Source: CAVQJU01 sp963712905
GTDB taxonomy: Bacteria > Acidobacteriota > Vicinamibacteria > Vicinamibacterales > CAVVIG01
NCBI GenBank assembly: GCA_963712905.1
Contig: CAVQJU010000011.1
Location: 310,001 to 374,000, forward strand
Direction of reading: 5' to 3'
Length of the DNA stretch: 64,000 nucleotides
In this document: positions 53,946-62,577 of the stretch, in pieces
Layout: each line of letters starts with the position of its first letter
Position numbering within the stretch: the first letter of the stretch is position 1
Notes under the pieces: generated by a model
Seen by the model: the letters and a program-made list of their open reading frames with translations, nothing else
Database searches by the model: none
What the model was told of the DNA's origin: nothing
Program-made: the position numbers and the translations under genes

Positions 53946-54853
53946 ACGTCTTCGTCGCGGGTGGCTCCGGAGCCATTGGAATTCCGCTCGTTCGCGCCCT
54001 CGTGGCGGCGGGGCATCCGGTGACCGCGTTGACGCGCTCGACGAGCAAGAGGGACGAGTTGCGAAAGCTGGGCGCCTCGGTGGCGGTGGCGGACGCGTTG
54101 GATAGCGAGGCGCTCATGGCCGCGGTCGAGGCGGCACGCCCGACACACGTCGTCCACCAGTTGACCGCGCTGCCCAAGGGCGGGCCTCGCCGGCGGAGCG
54201 ACCTGGACGCGACGAACCGGCTGCGCATCGACGGCACGCGGAATCTCCTGGATGCGGCCATCAATGCCGGCGCCCGCCGATTTGTCGCCGGCTCGTTTGC
54301 CATGCTCTCCGCCCGAGGTCCGGCGACTGCGGTATCAGGCGACGATGAGGCGGCGGCAGCCGTCCGGTCGATGGAAGCGCAGGTGCTCGAAGCGACCAGG
54401 CGCGGATCGATCGAAGGAGTCGTCCTGCGTTACGGGATGTTCTATGGCCTCGAGACGGCGTCTACGGTCACAATGATCGACATGGTGCGCAAGCGGCGGC
54501 TGCCCGTTGTCCGCGGCGATTCGGGTCAGCTTCCCCTGATCCATATCGACGACGCGGTGAGCGCGACCGTACGCGCGCTCGAGGCGGCGCCGGCCGGCAG
54601 CACGTACGACATCGTCGACGATCACGCGGCGAGCATGACTGAGATCGTGGAGACCATTGCCGAATTCACCGGGTCGGCCGCGCCGATCAGAGTGCCCGGC
54701 TGGCTGCCGCGCCTGCTCGCGCCCTACATGGCGCGCCTGATGTCGCTCCGGGTGCTGTTGTCGAACGAAAGAGCGAGGGTGGAGCTCGGCTGGCGGCCGA
54801 AGTATTCGACGATGCGCGACGGACTGGCCGAGATGTTTCACCGGGCGGCTTGA
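53942..54853 (+). CDS. NAD(P)-dependent epimerase/dehydratase-like oxidoreductase (extended SDR)
   Basis: This 303-residue protein has the Rossmann motif FVAGGSGAIGIPLVRALV at its start. VADALDSEALMAAV, VVHQLTALP and a region around VVLRYGMFYG follow, as in atypical extended SDRs. The classical YxxxK pair is not obvious, so it may be an atypical reductase. It is coupled to the upstream membrane protein and ends 3 bases before the ECF41 sigma factor gene. ECF41 sigma factors usually neighbour carboxymuconolactone decarboxylase, oxidoreductase or epimerase genes, which this gene satisfies. Confidence 0.82.
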   Translation: MNVFVAGGSGAIGIPLVRALVAAGHPVTALTRSTSKRDELRKLGASVAVADALDSEALMAAVEAARPTHVVHQLTALPKGGPRRRSDLDATNRLRIDGTRNLLDAAINAGARRFVAGSFAMLSARGPATAVSGDDEAAAAVRSMEAQVLEATRRGSIEGVVLRYGMFYGLETASTVTMIDMVRKRRLPVVRGDSGQLPLIHIDDAVSATVRALEAAPAGSTYDIVDDHAASMTEIVETIAEFTGSAAPIRVPGWLPRLLAPYMARLMSLRVLLSNERARVELGWRPKYSTMRDGLAEMFHRAA

Positions 54854-54856
54854 ACC

Positions 54857-55750
54857 ATGGATCAGGATGTTTTCAAAGACGATCGGGCGCGGTTGTTCTC
54901 GATCGCGTATCGCATGCTGGGCAGCGCGTCGGACGCCGAGGATGTCCTGCAGGATGCGTGGCTGCGGTACAGCGGCGCGGAGTCATCGTCGATTCGATCG
55001 CCGCAGGCGTTCGCGACGACGATCGTGACGCGCCTGTGCCTGGACCGCCTGAAGTCCGCGCGCGCGACGCGCGAGGAGTACATCGGACCGTGGCTTCCAG
55101 AGCCGGTGCTCACGTCGGAACTCCAGAGCCCGGCTGCGAAGCTCGAGCGCGCGGAATCAGTCACGCTCGCGTTCCTGGTCCTGCTCGAGAAGCTGTCGCC
55201 TGAAGAGCGGGCCGTGTTCCTGCTCAAGGAGATCTTCGAGTACGACCACTCGGAGGTCGCCGGGATGCTCGGCACGACGGTAGAGAATTCGCGTCAGCTG
55301 CTGCATCGCGCGAAAGGGCGGCTCGCGGAAGACCGGCCGCGCCTGACCGGCACGGCGCAGTCGAGGCGCACGGTTGCCGAGCGCTTTGCCCGCGCGTTTT
55401 CCGCCGGCGACGGCGCCGCGCTGACCGCGTTGCTGACCACGGACGTCGAGGTCTGGAGCGATGGCGGCGGCAAGGCGTCGGCGGCCCGGCGCCCGCTCAT
55501 CGGCCGCGACCAGGTGCTGAATTTCCTGATCGGCCTGCATCGCGCCGCGCACGCCACCGGGGTGGCGCGCGACGTGTCGCTCGAGATCGAAGACATCAAC
55601 TCCGAAGCCGCGCTCGTTCTCCGTGTCGGCTCGCGGCTCGAGTCGGTCTTTGTCTGCTCGGTTGACGGCGACGCGATTTCCGGTATCCGCGTCGTCCGCA
55701 ACCCCGACAAGCTCGCGCGAATCGATCGCCGTCTGGCGACCTTGCACTGA
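54857..55750 (+). CDS. ECF41-type sigma factor with SnoaL-like C-terminal domain
   Basis: This 297-residue protein has sigma region 2 (RLFSIAYRMLGSASDAEDVL, AFATTIVTRLCLDRLKSA) and region 4 (LSPEERAVFLLKEIFEYDHS, NSRQLLHRAK). Between them is the WLPEPV linker motif. A SnoaL-like domain (from about 175) carries DGGGKASAA and a final RVVRNPDKL. WLPEP, DGGGK and NPDKL are the signature set of ECF41 factors, where the C-terminal domain itself modulates activity in place of an anti-sigma factor. It is operonic with the SDR gene. Confidence 0.9.
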   Translation: MDQDVFKDDRARLFSIAYRMLGSASDAEDVLQDAWLRYSGAESSSIRSPQAFATTIVTRLCLDRLKSARATREEYIGPWLPEPVLTSELQSPAAKLERAESVTLAFLVLLEKLSPEERAVFLLKEIFEYDHSEVAGMLGTTVENSRQLLHRAKGRLAEDRPRLTGTAQSRRTVAERFARAFSAGDGAALTALLTTDVEVWSDGGGKASAARRPLIGRDQVLNFLIGLHRAAHATGVARDVSLEIEDINSEAALVLRVGSRLESVFVCSVDGDAISGIRVVRNPDKLARIDRRLATLH

Positions 55751-55791
55751 CGCGGGCGGCATCTGGCGTAGGATGGATGCCGGAGGACGTC

Positions 55792-56922
55792 ATGGGCCGA
55801 GTATCCCGCCGGGATCTGCTGAAAACCGCCGCCGGCGTCGGAACCGTGGCCCTGCGCGGGTCGGCCCGGGCGCAGGGGCCGACGCGGCGCGTGCGCGTGG
55901 CCGCGGTGCAGATGCACGCGGCGCTCGGAGAAGTCGCCGCCAACCTGGAGAACGCCGAGCACTGGGTCCGGCTGGCCGTCCGGGAAGGCGCGCAGTGGAT
56001 CGTCCTGCCCGAATTCTTCACGACGGCCATCGCCCTGCACCCGACGAAGCTGGTGAACGCGTATCGGACGCTCGAAGGCCTTCCGATGCAGCTGCTGAAG
56101 ACGCTGGCGAAGGAAGGCCACGCGCACGTGAGCGGTTCGTTCCTCGCGCGCAGCGGCGCCGACGTGTTCAACACGTTCGTCCTGGCGTCGCCGGACGGCC
56201 ATGTTTACACGCACGACAAGGATTTTCCGACGACCAACATCGAAACGAGCGTGTACGCCGGCGGCGAAGACGACGAGTTCGTGAAGGAGCTGACGCGCCG
56301 GGGCGTGACGCCTGACCCGCCCGCGCCGATCCCGTCGCGGCCGGGGAACGTGAAGAGCGCGGTGTTCGCCCTCCCCGACGGCATCAGCGCCGGCGCGGCG
56401 CTCTGCTGGGAGCAATGCCGCTATCGGACGGCGCGGCGGCTCGCCGGAAAAGTCGATGTGGTCCTGGCCGCTTCCGGTTGGCCGTTCGTCGCGCCGGATG
56501 GCGGCATCTCGCGCTCGAATCCCGCCGAGGGCCACGACGCGCTCGCGGCCGGCGCCGGGATCAGGGAAGCGCCGCGCCGCCTCGCCCGGCTGACGGGCGC
56601 GCCGGTCGTGCACGCCAGCCTCGTCGGCGACGTCTGGAACTCGCCAGCCAACGGCCCCGCAATGGTGCTCAGGTTTTCGGGAGAGAGCCAGATCGCCGAC
56701 GCCTCGGGCCGGACGCTCGCGCGCCGCGGCTATGCCGAAGGCGAAGGCCTTGTCCTCGCGGAGATTGAGATCGGCCGCGTGCCGCCTTCCGAGTCAATCC
56801 CCGACGATGCTGCCGCCTGGACGCCGGAAGTGGCGGCGCAGGCGCAGACGGGATGGGCCACGAGCGGCGCCGCGGGACGCGCCGTCTACGTCAAGACGAC
56901 GCGGCCGCGCCGGAACGGGTAA
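55792..56922 (+). CDS. Tat-exported carbon-nitrogen hydrolase (nitrilase superfamily)
   Basis: This 376-residue protein has a twin-arginine signal (RVSRRDLLKTAAGVGTVAL). The nitrilase core is complete: VAAVQMHAALGEVAANLENA, WIVLPEFFTTAI (E74), YTHDKDFPT (K143) and AALCWEQCRYRTAR (C205), the Glu-Lys-Cys triad. It cleaves a C-N bond in an amide, nitrile or carbamoyl compound. The ATG behind GGAGG is chosen over one five codons earlier. The signal peptide implies periplasmic action. It lies 41 bases after the ECF41 gene on the same strand. Confidence 0.87.
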   Translation: MGRVSRRDLLKTAAGVGTVALRGSARAQGPTRRVRVAAVQMHAALGEVAANLENAEHWVRLAVREGAQWIVLPEFFTTAIALHPTKLVNAYRTLEGLPMQLLKTLAKEGHAHVSGSFLARSGADVFNTFVLASPDGHVYTHDKDFPTTNIETSVYAGGEDDEFVKELTRRGVTPDPPAPIPSRPGNVKSAVFALPDGISAGAALCWEQCRYRTARRLAGKVDVVLAASGWPFVAPDGGISRSNPAEGHDALAAGAGIREAPRRLARLTGAPVVHASLVGDVWNSPANGPAMVLRFSGESQIADASGRTLARRGYAEGEGLVLAEIEIGRVPPSESIPDDAAAWTPEVAAQAQTGWATSGAAGRAVYVKTTRPRRNG

Positions 56923-56931
56923 GCCCGTCGG

Positions 56932-58670
56932 TCATCCCCACGGATATCCAGGCTCCGTGGTCAGCCGCACGTCGTCGATCGGCATGCCGACCGTGAAGTG
57001 GTACAGGCTCTGGAATGCGTGGCCGTGCAGCCCGAGAACATCGTGCACGGGGTCGTCGAAAAAGCAGCCGATCCCGGTGGCGCGCGCGCCCGCAGCTTCG
57101 GCTTCGAGATAGAGCACCTGTCCTACCATGCCGGTTTCCCAGAACAGGTGCCGGTAGAACGACGGGCCGAAGGCCAGGAGGCTCGCGTCGAAGTCGGCCA
57201 GCATGCCCAGGCTGAAAAAACCGTCGGCCGCGATGTCCTGATCGCAGCTGAGACGGGCCGCCAGCGATCGGGTGTCGCCGTTTGCCAGGCGCCACAGCGG
57301 CAGCTGTTCGTCCGCGGATTCCCACAGGAAGTCTGGACGGCATGCGGCTCGTACGCGATCGAACGCGTCCGGGTCGCGCAGCAGCAGGTACAACCCGGGC
57401 GGAACGCCGTCGACGCGGTGGACGAACACCGCGAGGTGAACGCGAGGCGTCCACCACACACCCGGCCACGGCGCCCTCGCGCCGGCCAGCACGCCCGAGA
57501 GCATGCCGGCGAAGGCCGCCCGGCCGAGCGTCGAACGCCCGTCGAGTGCGACCGCGCTGCGGCGTTGCAGGAGCAGGGCGCGCGCATCGATCGGGGGATG
57601 GGACCTTGTGGACCTCTCGGACCTCTCGGACCCCTCGGACCTTTCGGACCCCTCGGACCTCTCGGACCCTCTCGGACCTCTCGGACCTCTTCGGACCCCT
57701 CGGACCCCTCGGAGCTGTCGCGTCCGTTGTCCTGGGTTGCGCGGGCCGCTTCGTCGATGAACGACCACTCGACGTGATCCTCGCTCAGCTGACTCGCGCG
57801 CCCCGACCACTGGCCGCGTGAGATCGCGGCGGCGAGCCCTTCCGCCGTGTCGCCTGAGCACTCGAACGGCGCTGCCGCGGTCAACGCCATGACGCAGGCC
57901 GGCTCTTCGCGTTCGGCTTCGACGAAGTCTTCGTCACGGCCGACGCCCGTGGCCGCGGCAATCGCGCGCTGCGACCATGCGGGCAGCAGCGCGGCGCGCC
58001 ATCCGGCGAGGCCGGCCGCGATGGACACGGCCGCGATGGCGTGGCCGAGGTCGTGCTGGCAGTATCGGAACGCCCGCTCGCCGTATTTCCAGGCTTCGCG
58101 CCAATGGATGGACGTCAGCGCCACCAGCACGACGTCGTCTCGTTCGCGGACAACGCTCCGCCAGCCGTCGGCGTCGAAGGCGCACCGCAATTCGAGCGCG
58201 TGACGGTCCGGCGCGTAGTGGTACACCGCCGGCCGGCCTGCCAGGCCGGCCACCGCCCCGCACACGACGTACGCTTCGGTCGGGTGGAGATTTCCGCTGG
58301 ATGGGTTCACCCGCAGCGCCCACCGCGACGTCTTGAATACCTTCCACGCCGACAGTCCCAGCGCGTGCCGGAGCACGTCTCCGATGGCGGCCGCGCTGAC
58401 TGGTTCCGGCGGTGCCGCGAGCTCACACGCCTGGTCAAATGTCGAGGGTCGCGGCGCGTACCCGCCGGCCGCCACGCCGGGCGCCGGGTAGAGCGGGAAG
58501 ACCGGCGCGTCCGCGAAGCCGCGAAAAGGCCGCGGCTGCGACGCCCAGTCGAGGTAGCCGAGCGATCGGGCGAAACGCTGGAAGTGATGTTTCGTCCCGT
58601 CGTGATAGCGGTAAACCGTCGCCAGCGTCTCTTGCGAATCGGGCACGACGGCAGGTTTGGGCGGCAGCAC
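56932..58670 (-). pseudogene. SagB/ThcOx-type double nitroreductase, frameshifted in a repeat linker
   Basis: The N-terminal half (GTG 58670) has VYRYHDGTKHHFQRFARSLG, RVNPSSGNLHPTEAYVVCG and GERAFRYCQHDLGHAIAAVS, hallmarks of FMN-dependent SagB-like dehydrogenases. The C-terminal half lies in another frame: SRSTLGRAAFAGMLS-like start, LAVFVHRVDGVPPGLYLLLR, GMLADFDASLLAFGPSFYRH and LGLHGHAFQSLYHFTVGMPI. They meet in a tract of 9-base GGACCTCTC units encoding Ser-Glu-Arg/Gly. Two units carry one extra base each; removing both restores a single 578-residue protein. No YcaO or peptide-maturation genes are nearby, so the role as azoline oxidase is only a family analogy. Confidence 0.75.
57601..57720. 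repeat. 9-bp GGACCTCTC tandem repeat inside the SagB-like gene
   Basis: About 13 units of GGACCTCTC/GGACCCCTC follow one another. Eleven are 9 bases long. Two, near 57667 and 57686, are 10 bases (GGACCCTCTC, GGACCTCTTC) and shift the frame by two in total. With uniform units the tract would encode a Ser-Glu-Arg/Gly linker. Confidence 0.9.
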
Positions 58671-58735
58671 GTCTGCTCATGATACTGGCGTATGATCGCG
58701 CGTGAAGTGTGGAACGGGACCACATGGAGGCATGT

Positions 58736-59740
58736 ATGCGAGGACGTAGGGTGTGCGTGTCGCTCACCGCTGTTGCCGTCATCACGTTGATCGCGGAGAT
58801 GTCGGGTCAGAATCCGGCGCCTGCCGCGCCGCGTAAGGCCGCGGCGTATCGGGCCCCGCGCACCGCGTGGGGACAGCCCGACATCCACGGCGATTACACC
58901 AACAAGGACGAAGCGAACACGCCGCTCGAACGGCCGGAACAGCTCGCGGGCAGGGATGCGGGCGCGTTCACCGAAGCCGATCTCGCGCGGCTCGCAAAGG
59001 AGCGCGCGGCGGCGGCGCAGCAATTCGCCGGCGGCATCGGCGGCGCCGAAACGGGCGCTGGGCCGACGCATTGGTACGACCACCTCGGCGCGAAAGGCAG
59101 CCGGCCGTGGTTCATCGTCGATCCGCCGGACGGCCGGCTTCCGCCGATGACGCCGCAGGCGCAGCGCCACGAGGCCGCGGTCGCCCTGCTCAACGACGCG
59201 CGCGACGGCGAAGGGCGTGCGGATTCGCCGGACGATCGCAGCATGTACGATCGATGCATCACGCGCGGCCTGCCGGGCTCGATGATGCCGGCGATTTACG
59301 GCAACGCGTACCAGATCGTGCAGTCGCCGGACACGATCGCCATCCGTTACGAGATGATTCACGAAACGCGGATCATCCCGCTCGACGGCCGGCCGCACGT
59401 CGGCGCCGGCGTGCGCGAGCTGATGGGCGATGCGCGCGGACGTTTCGACGGCGATACGCTCGTGGTCGAGACGACGAACTTCACGGGCCGGACGCACTTC
59501 GGCTACAACAATCGGTACAACAGCGAGAAGTTGCGGCTCGTCGAACGGTTCACGCCAATCGGTCCAGGCCGGCTGAACTGGGAAGTCACGGTCAACGACC
59601 CCGAAGTCTGGACGCGGCCGTGGACGTTCGCGATGACGCTCACGAAAGACGACAGCCAGCCTGTCTTCGAGTACGCGTGCCACGAGGGCAACTACGGGCT
59701 GGAGCACATCTTCCTTGCGGCGCGAGCCGAGGACCACTGA
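58736..59740 (+). CDS. Secreted DPDLxG-family protein (PDIHG variant)
   Basis: This 334-residue protein starts at an ATG with GGAGG five bases upstream. A signal peptide precedes RTAWGQPDIHGDYTN, a variant of the family signature. The order is conserved: GAGPTHWYDHLG, PPMTPQAQRHEAAV, CITRGLPGSMMPAIYGNAYQ, IRYEMIHETRIIPLDGRPH, MGDARGRFDGDTLVVETTNF, YACHEGNYGLEHI. It is most like paralogue A at 17576. TATGAT at 58691 may be its -10 box. The function is unknown. Confidence 0.85.
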   Translation: MRGRRVCVSLTAVAVITLIAEMSGQNPAPAAPRKAAAYRAPRTAWGQPDIHGDYTNKDEANTPLERPEQLAGRDAGAFTEADLARLAKERAAAAQQFAGGIGGAETGAGPTHWYDHLGAKGSRPWFIVDPPDGRLPPMTPQAQRHEAAVALLNDARDGEGRADSPDDRSMYDRCITRGLPGSMMPAIYGNAYQIVQSPDTIAIRYEMIHETRIIPLDGRPHVGAGVRELMGDARGRFDGDTLVVETTNFTGRTHFGYNNRYNSEKLRLVERFTPIGPGRLNWEVTVNDPEVWTRPWTFAMTLTKDDSQPVFEYACHEGNYGLEHIFLAARAEDH

Positions 59741-59752
59741 GCCCAGCCTGAA

Positions 59753-60556
59753 CTACCGGCCGCGGCCGGTGAGCTTCCGGAGCCATCCAACCCGCGGCGC
59801 CGCGCTCGTCTGAATCCGGCCCGACAGCCAGAACCAGCCGGCGATCACGTTGCCCGGCCGGACCGGGTTCGAGAGCAGCGCGGGATCGATGACCACGTCG
59901 AACGTGCCGCCTACGGTATCGACCAACGCCCACCAGAACGGCCGGCCGGTCACCGCGTTTCGGCGCTCGGCCGCCTCGATGACCGTGCCGGCGATGAGCG
60001 CATGAGGCTCCGGCGGTGTCACGGGCTCGCCGGACGGCGAGATGAGCCCCGACGGGATGAACGATCGCGATTCGAAGGACAGTCCCTGCGCGGCCTGCGC
60101 GGCGTCGTACTCCTCTTGCGAATCGTGCACGGTGATCTGCTGGGCGAAGGCCGCGATCTGCGCGCGCACGGTCACGGGCAGCGTCAGCGTGTCGTGGGTG
60201 GCGGCGTCAGGGCAGTCGAACGCGAACGGGTAGTCGCCGCCGGCGGCGGCGCCGTCCGGCGGGTTGGCCCACGCGAGAAAGGTCCCGTCGAGCGGCGTAT
60301 GGGACTCGCGGGCTACGCGGGCTTCGACCGCAACGCGTACCGACGACTTCCCCTCGAAATGCGGGTTCATGCCCATCGCGTCGCCGTTGCGCTTCACCTG
60401 GAGCCAGAGCTGCTCGCCCGAAGGCGGCGCCCACTTCAAGTACTGCCCGGCCTGCGCGTCGATCGTGTCTGCGCGCTCGGCGACCTGGCTTGCGAGCGCG
60501 GCCAGGTCTTCGCCCGAGGAGACGGTGAACCCGATGGCGGAAAATTGGCTGGGCAC
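59753..60556 (-). CDS. Conserved protein of unknown function (possible C-terminal domain of the deacetylase)
   Basis: From GTG 60556 the frame encodes 267 residues: FSAIGFTVSSGEDLAALASQ, LWLQVKRNGDAMGMNPHFEG, a Pro-rich middle, and RPFWWALVDTVGGTFDVVID followed by GNVIAGWFWLSGRI. No signal peptide or known domain is visible; the mix of helices and beta strands suggests a soluble cytoplasmic protein. The frame is open upstream through the inverted repeat into the deacetylase gene without a stop, so it may instead be translated as that enzyme's C-terminal part. The internal GTG and the low-complexity join favour separate genes. Confidence 0.6.
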   Translation of the reverse strand: MPSQFSAIGFTVSSGEDLAALASQVAERADTIDAQAGQYLKWAPPSGEQLWLQVKRNGDAMGMNPHFEGKSSVRVAVEARVARESHTPLDGTFLAWANPPDGAAAGGDYPFAFDCPDAATHDTLTLPVTVRAQIAAFAQQITVHDSQEEYDAAQAAQGLSFESRSFIPSGLISPSGEPVTPPEPHALIAGTVIEAAERRNAVTGRPFWWALVDTVGGTFDVVIDPALLSNPVRPGNVIAGWFWLSGRIQTSAAPRVGWLRKLTGRGR

Positions 60557-60603
60557 AGATGTCGATTGTAAGCGGCTGGCGCTTTCTTCGCCGCCTGTCG
60601 GTA

Positions 60604-60788
60604 GGGTCCTTTGTCCTTTGTGCTTGGTTCTTGGTCCGTCCATGCGCGTGGTCGTCGTCCCTGGTCCATGGTCCGAGCGCCGATTGCGCTCGTGTCGCCG
60701 ATCAATCGAGCACGAGCACGACGACTCGGACTCTGGACCACAGGACCAAGGACGGACTAAGGACTCGAGAACCAAGGCCCAGGGACTC
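60604..60788. repeat. Long inverted phrase repeat (GGTCC/GGACC)
   Basis: The left arm is built of TCCTTTGTCC, TTGGTCC and CCTGGTCC units. The right arm has GGACCACAGGACCAAGG and GGACTAAGGACTC units in reverse complement. The two are joined by a GAGCGC-rich centre with its own short stem (GCTCGTG/CACGAGC). The strand can fold into an imperfect hairpin of over 60 pairs. Confidence 0.8.
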
Positions 60789-61663
60789 AATTCGGTCGCG
60801 CCCGTCTGCTCGCGGTACCAATCGAGGATCTGCGAGCCGCTCCACACCACCACGCCGGGCCGCTGCACGATCGCTTGAATGGCGCGTTCGAGATGCCGAA
60901 TGCGATGGGGTGAGCCGGACAGATACGCGTGGCAGGCGATCGCCATCACCTTCGGGCGCTCGGCGCTTTCCTCATACAGGCACTCGAAGTGATCCATCGC
61001 CCGCGTGTACACCGCATCGGACGGCTGTCCCTGAAACATCAGCACGATGTCGTGGATCTCGAAGTTGTAGGGAAGCGCGACGATCGGTTTCGACGTGGTC
61101 CGAAGCGTCACCGGCTCATCGTCCAGCACCCAGTCGCCGATGTATTCGATGCCGGCTTCGGCCAGGTAGTCGATGGTGTCGTAGGTGTGGGCGAGCCCCG
61201 GCCCCCACCAGCCGCGCGGCCTGTAGCCGGCGAATTTCGCGATGACGTCGATCGCGCGCTGGATGACCTCCGGCTGATTCTCGATCCGGTGCATCGGCAC
61301 GTGTTCGTAACCGTGCGCGGTCAGCTCCCAGCCGCGTTCGAGACAGGCGGCCACGACCTGCGGGTAGCTTTCGCAGACCCTGGCGTTGATCGTCACGGTC
61401 GGCGACACCTTCAGCCGGTCGAACATGCGCTGAAGGCGCCAGAAGCCTACCCGCATGCCGTACTCGTGCCACGTCCAGTTGGCGACGTCGGGAAGCAACG
61501 GCGGACCCTGCGGCGGTCCAATCACGGTGCGGGCCATCGGCCGCGCGATATCCCATTCTTCGAGGGCGAGGACCGGCCAGAGGATGAATCGCGCGCCGTT
61601 TGGCAGCGTCAACGGTGGGCGTTGCGTGATGGGCGAGAACGGCAGCCGATCTTTGGGCAGCAT
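60789..61663 (-). CDS. Polysaccharide deacetylase-family protein
   Basis: From ATG 61663 the frame gives a NodB-type deacetylase fold of about 290 residues: LPNGARFILWPVLALEEWDI, TVTINARVCESYP, WELTAHGYEHVPMH, GWWGPGLAHTYDTIDYLAEA and MAIACHAYLSGSPHRIRHLE. The HxxxH metal motif is present (AHGYEH), but the usual catalytic/metal Asp of motif 1 is absent (TINARV), as in PuuE-like members that act on ureides or peptidoglycan. No signal peptide is seen. No stop codon occurs after the domain: the frame passes through the inverted repeat into the 59753 gene, so the annotated lower limit marks the end of recognisable domain only. Confidence 0.75.
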
Positions 61664-61721
61664 AGCTAAGCTAGTAGCTTGTTTTCGAGAACCAGTACCA
61701 GTCACAGCGACGGCGACCACA

Positions 61722-61952
61722 ACGTAGAACGCAGAGCACGCGGAGCACGCCGAGACGCTCGACGCGGCGCCGCGCAGCGGCGGCGCCAGGCCCGCCAATC
61801 GCGGACGAACGCCGGGTGTGTCGGGTGAGGCGTTCGTCCGCGTTGGCGGGCCGAACGCTCGGCCTGCCTCGGCAGGCCGCCCGCGTCGAGTGCTTCGCCC
61901 AGCGGTTACGCTCAGTCGTCTCTGCGGACTCTGCGTGCTCCGCGTTCTACGT
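61722..61952. repeat. Nested 230-bp inverted repeat
   Basis: Outer arms are ACGTAGAACGCAGAGCACGC and its near complement GCGTGCTCCGCGTTCTACGT at the other end. Middle arms are CTCGACGCGG/CCGCGTCGAG. Inner arms are GGCCCGCCAATCGCGGACGA and TCGTCCGCGTTGGCGGGCC with one base extra. It fills the 387-base gap between the divergent deacetylase and GlcG-like genes, and no protein-like frame is seen in it. Confidence 0.85.
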
Positions 61953-62050
61953 CGTCGATATCCTACTACCCGCCCCGGGTGCCGAAAGCCATCGCGAAAG
62001 GGCGGCAGTCTGTGCTGTAATGCGCGGAACGCTACGCAAGGAGAAGTGCC

Positions 62051-62569
62051 ATGCGCATCAGTGCCTGCCTGGTCTGCCTTTCGGGTTTGGTCGCGCTTTC
62101 CACCGGCGTCTCCGCACAGCAAACGCCATCATCTGCTGACATCAAGCTGACGAGGAACGTCACGGTCGTCTCGAGCGCCGGCGCCCGGGCGCTGGCCGAC
62201 GCCTGCACCGCGTGGGCCGAGAAGAACAAGCAAATCGTCGCGATGGCGATTCTGGACTGGGGCGGCAACCTCATCGAGTCGCACGCCATGGAAGGCGCGC
62301 CGATGAACGCCATCGAGACGGCGCTGTTGAAGGCCAAGTCCGCCCTCCGGTGGCGGCGTCCCACGTCGGAGACAAACCGGATGGTGCGCAGCGGCGAGAA
62401 CCTGGCGCCGACCTTCATGAACGATTTTCCGCAGCCTGGCGCGCTGCCCATCGTGGTCAACGGTCAGTTGATCGGCGCGATGGGCGTCTCGAGCGCCGAG
62501 GGAGAGAAGTGCGCCCAGGCGGCGATCGACGCCGTGTTCAAGGGACAGGCCGTCTCCGCGGCGCGGTAG
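62051..62569 (+). CDS. Exported GlcG/HbpS-family heme-binding-like protein
   Basis: This 172-residue protein has an ATG behind AAGGAGAA and a signal peptide ending VSAQQ. The GlcG/HbpS domain is complete: ARALADACTAWAEKNKQIVA, ILDWGGNLIESHAMEGAPMN, ETALLKAKSALRWRRPTSE and PIVVNGQLIGAMGVSSAEGE. The family forms small alpha/beta oligomers; some bind heme or sense redox stress outside the cell, while GlcG itself is of unclear function. It is followed after 8 bases by the DPDLSG-type gene and is probably co-transcribed with it. Confidence 0.87.
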   Translation: MRISACLVCLSGLVALSTGVSAQQTPSSADIKLTRNVTVVSSAGARALADACTAWAEKNKQIVAMAILDWGGNLIESHAMEGAPMNAIETALLKAKSALRWRRPTSETNRMVRSGENLAPTFMNDFPQPGALPIVVNGQLIGAMGVSSAEGEKCAQAAIDAVFKGQAVSAAR

Positions 62570-62577
62570 GAGGATCC

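Noticed and set aside
57610..57700. Collagen-like Gly-Pro-Arg run
   Set aside because: It appears only in the frame after the first extra bases of the repeat tract; the frame that links both enzyme halves encodes Ser-Glu-Arg/Gly instead.
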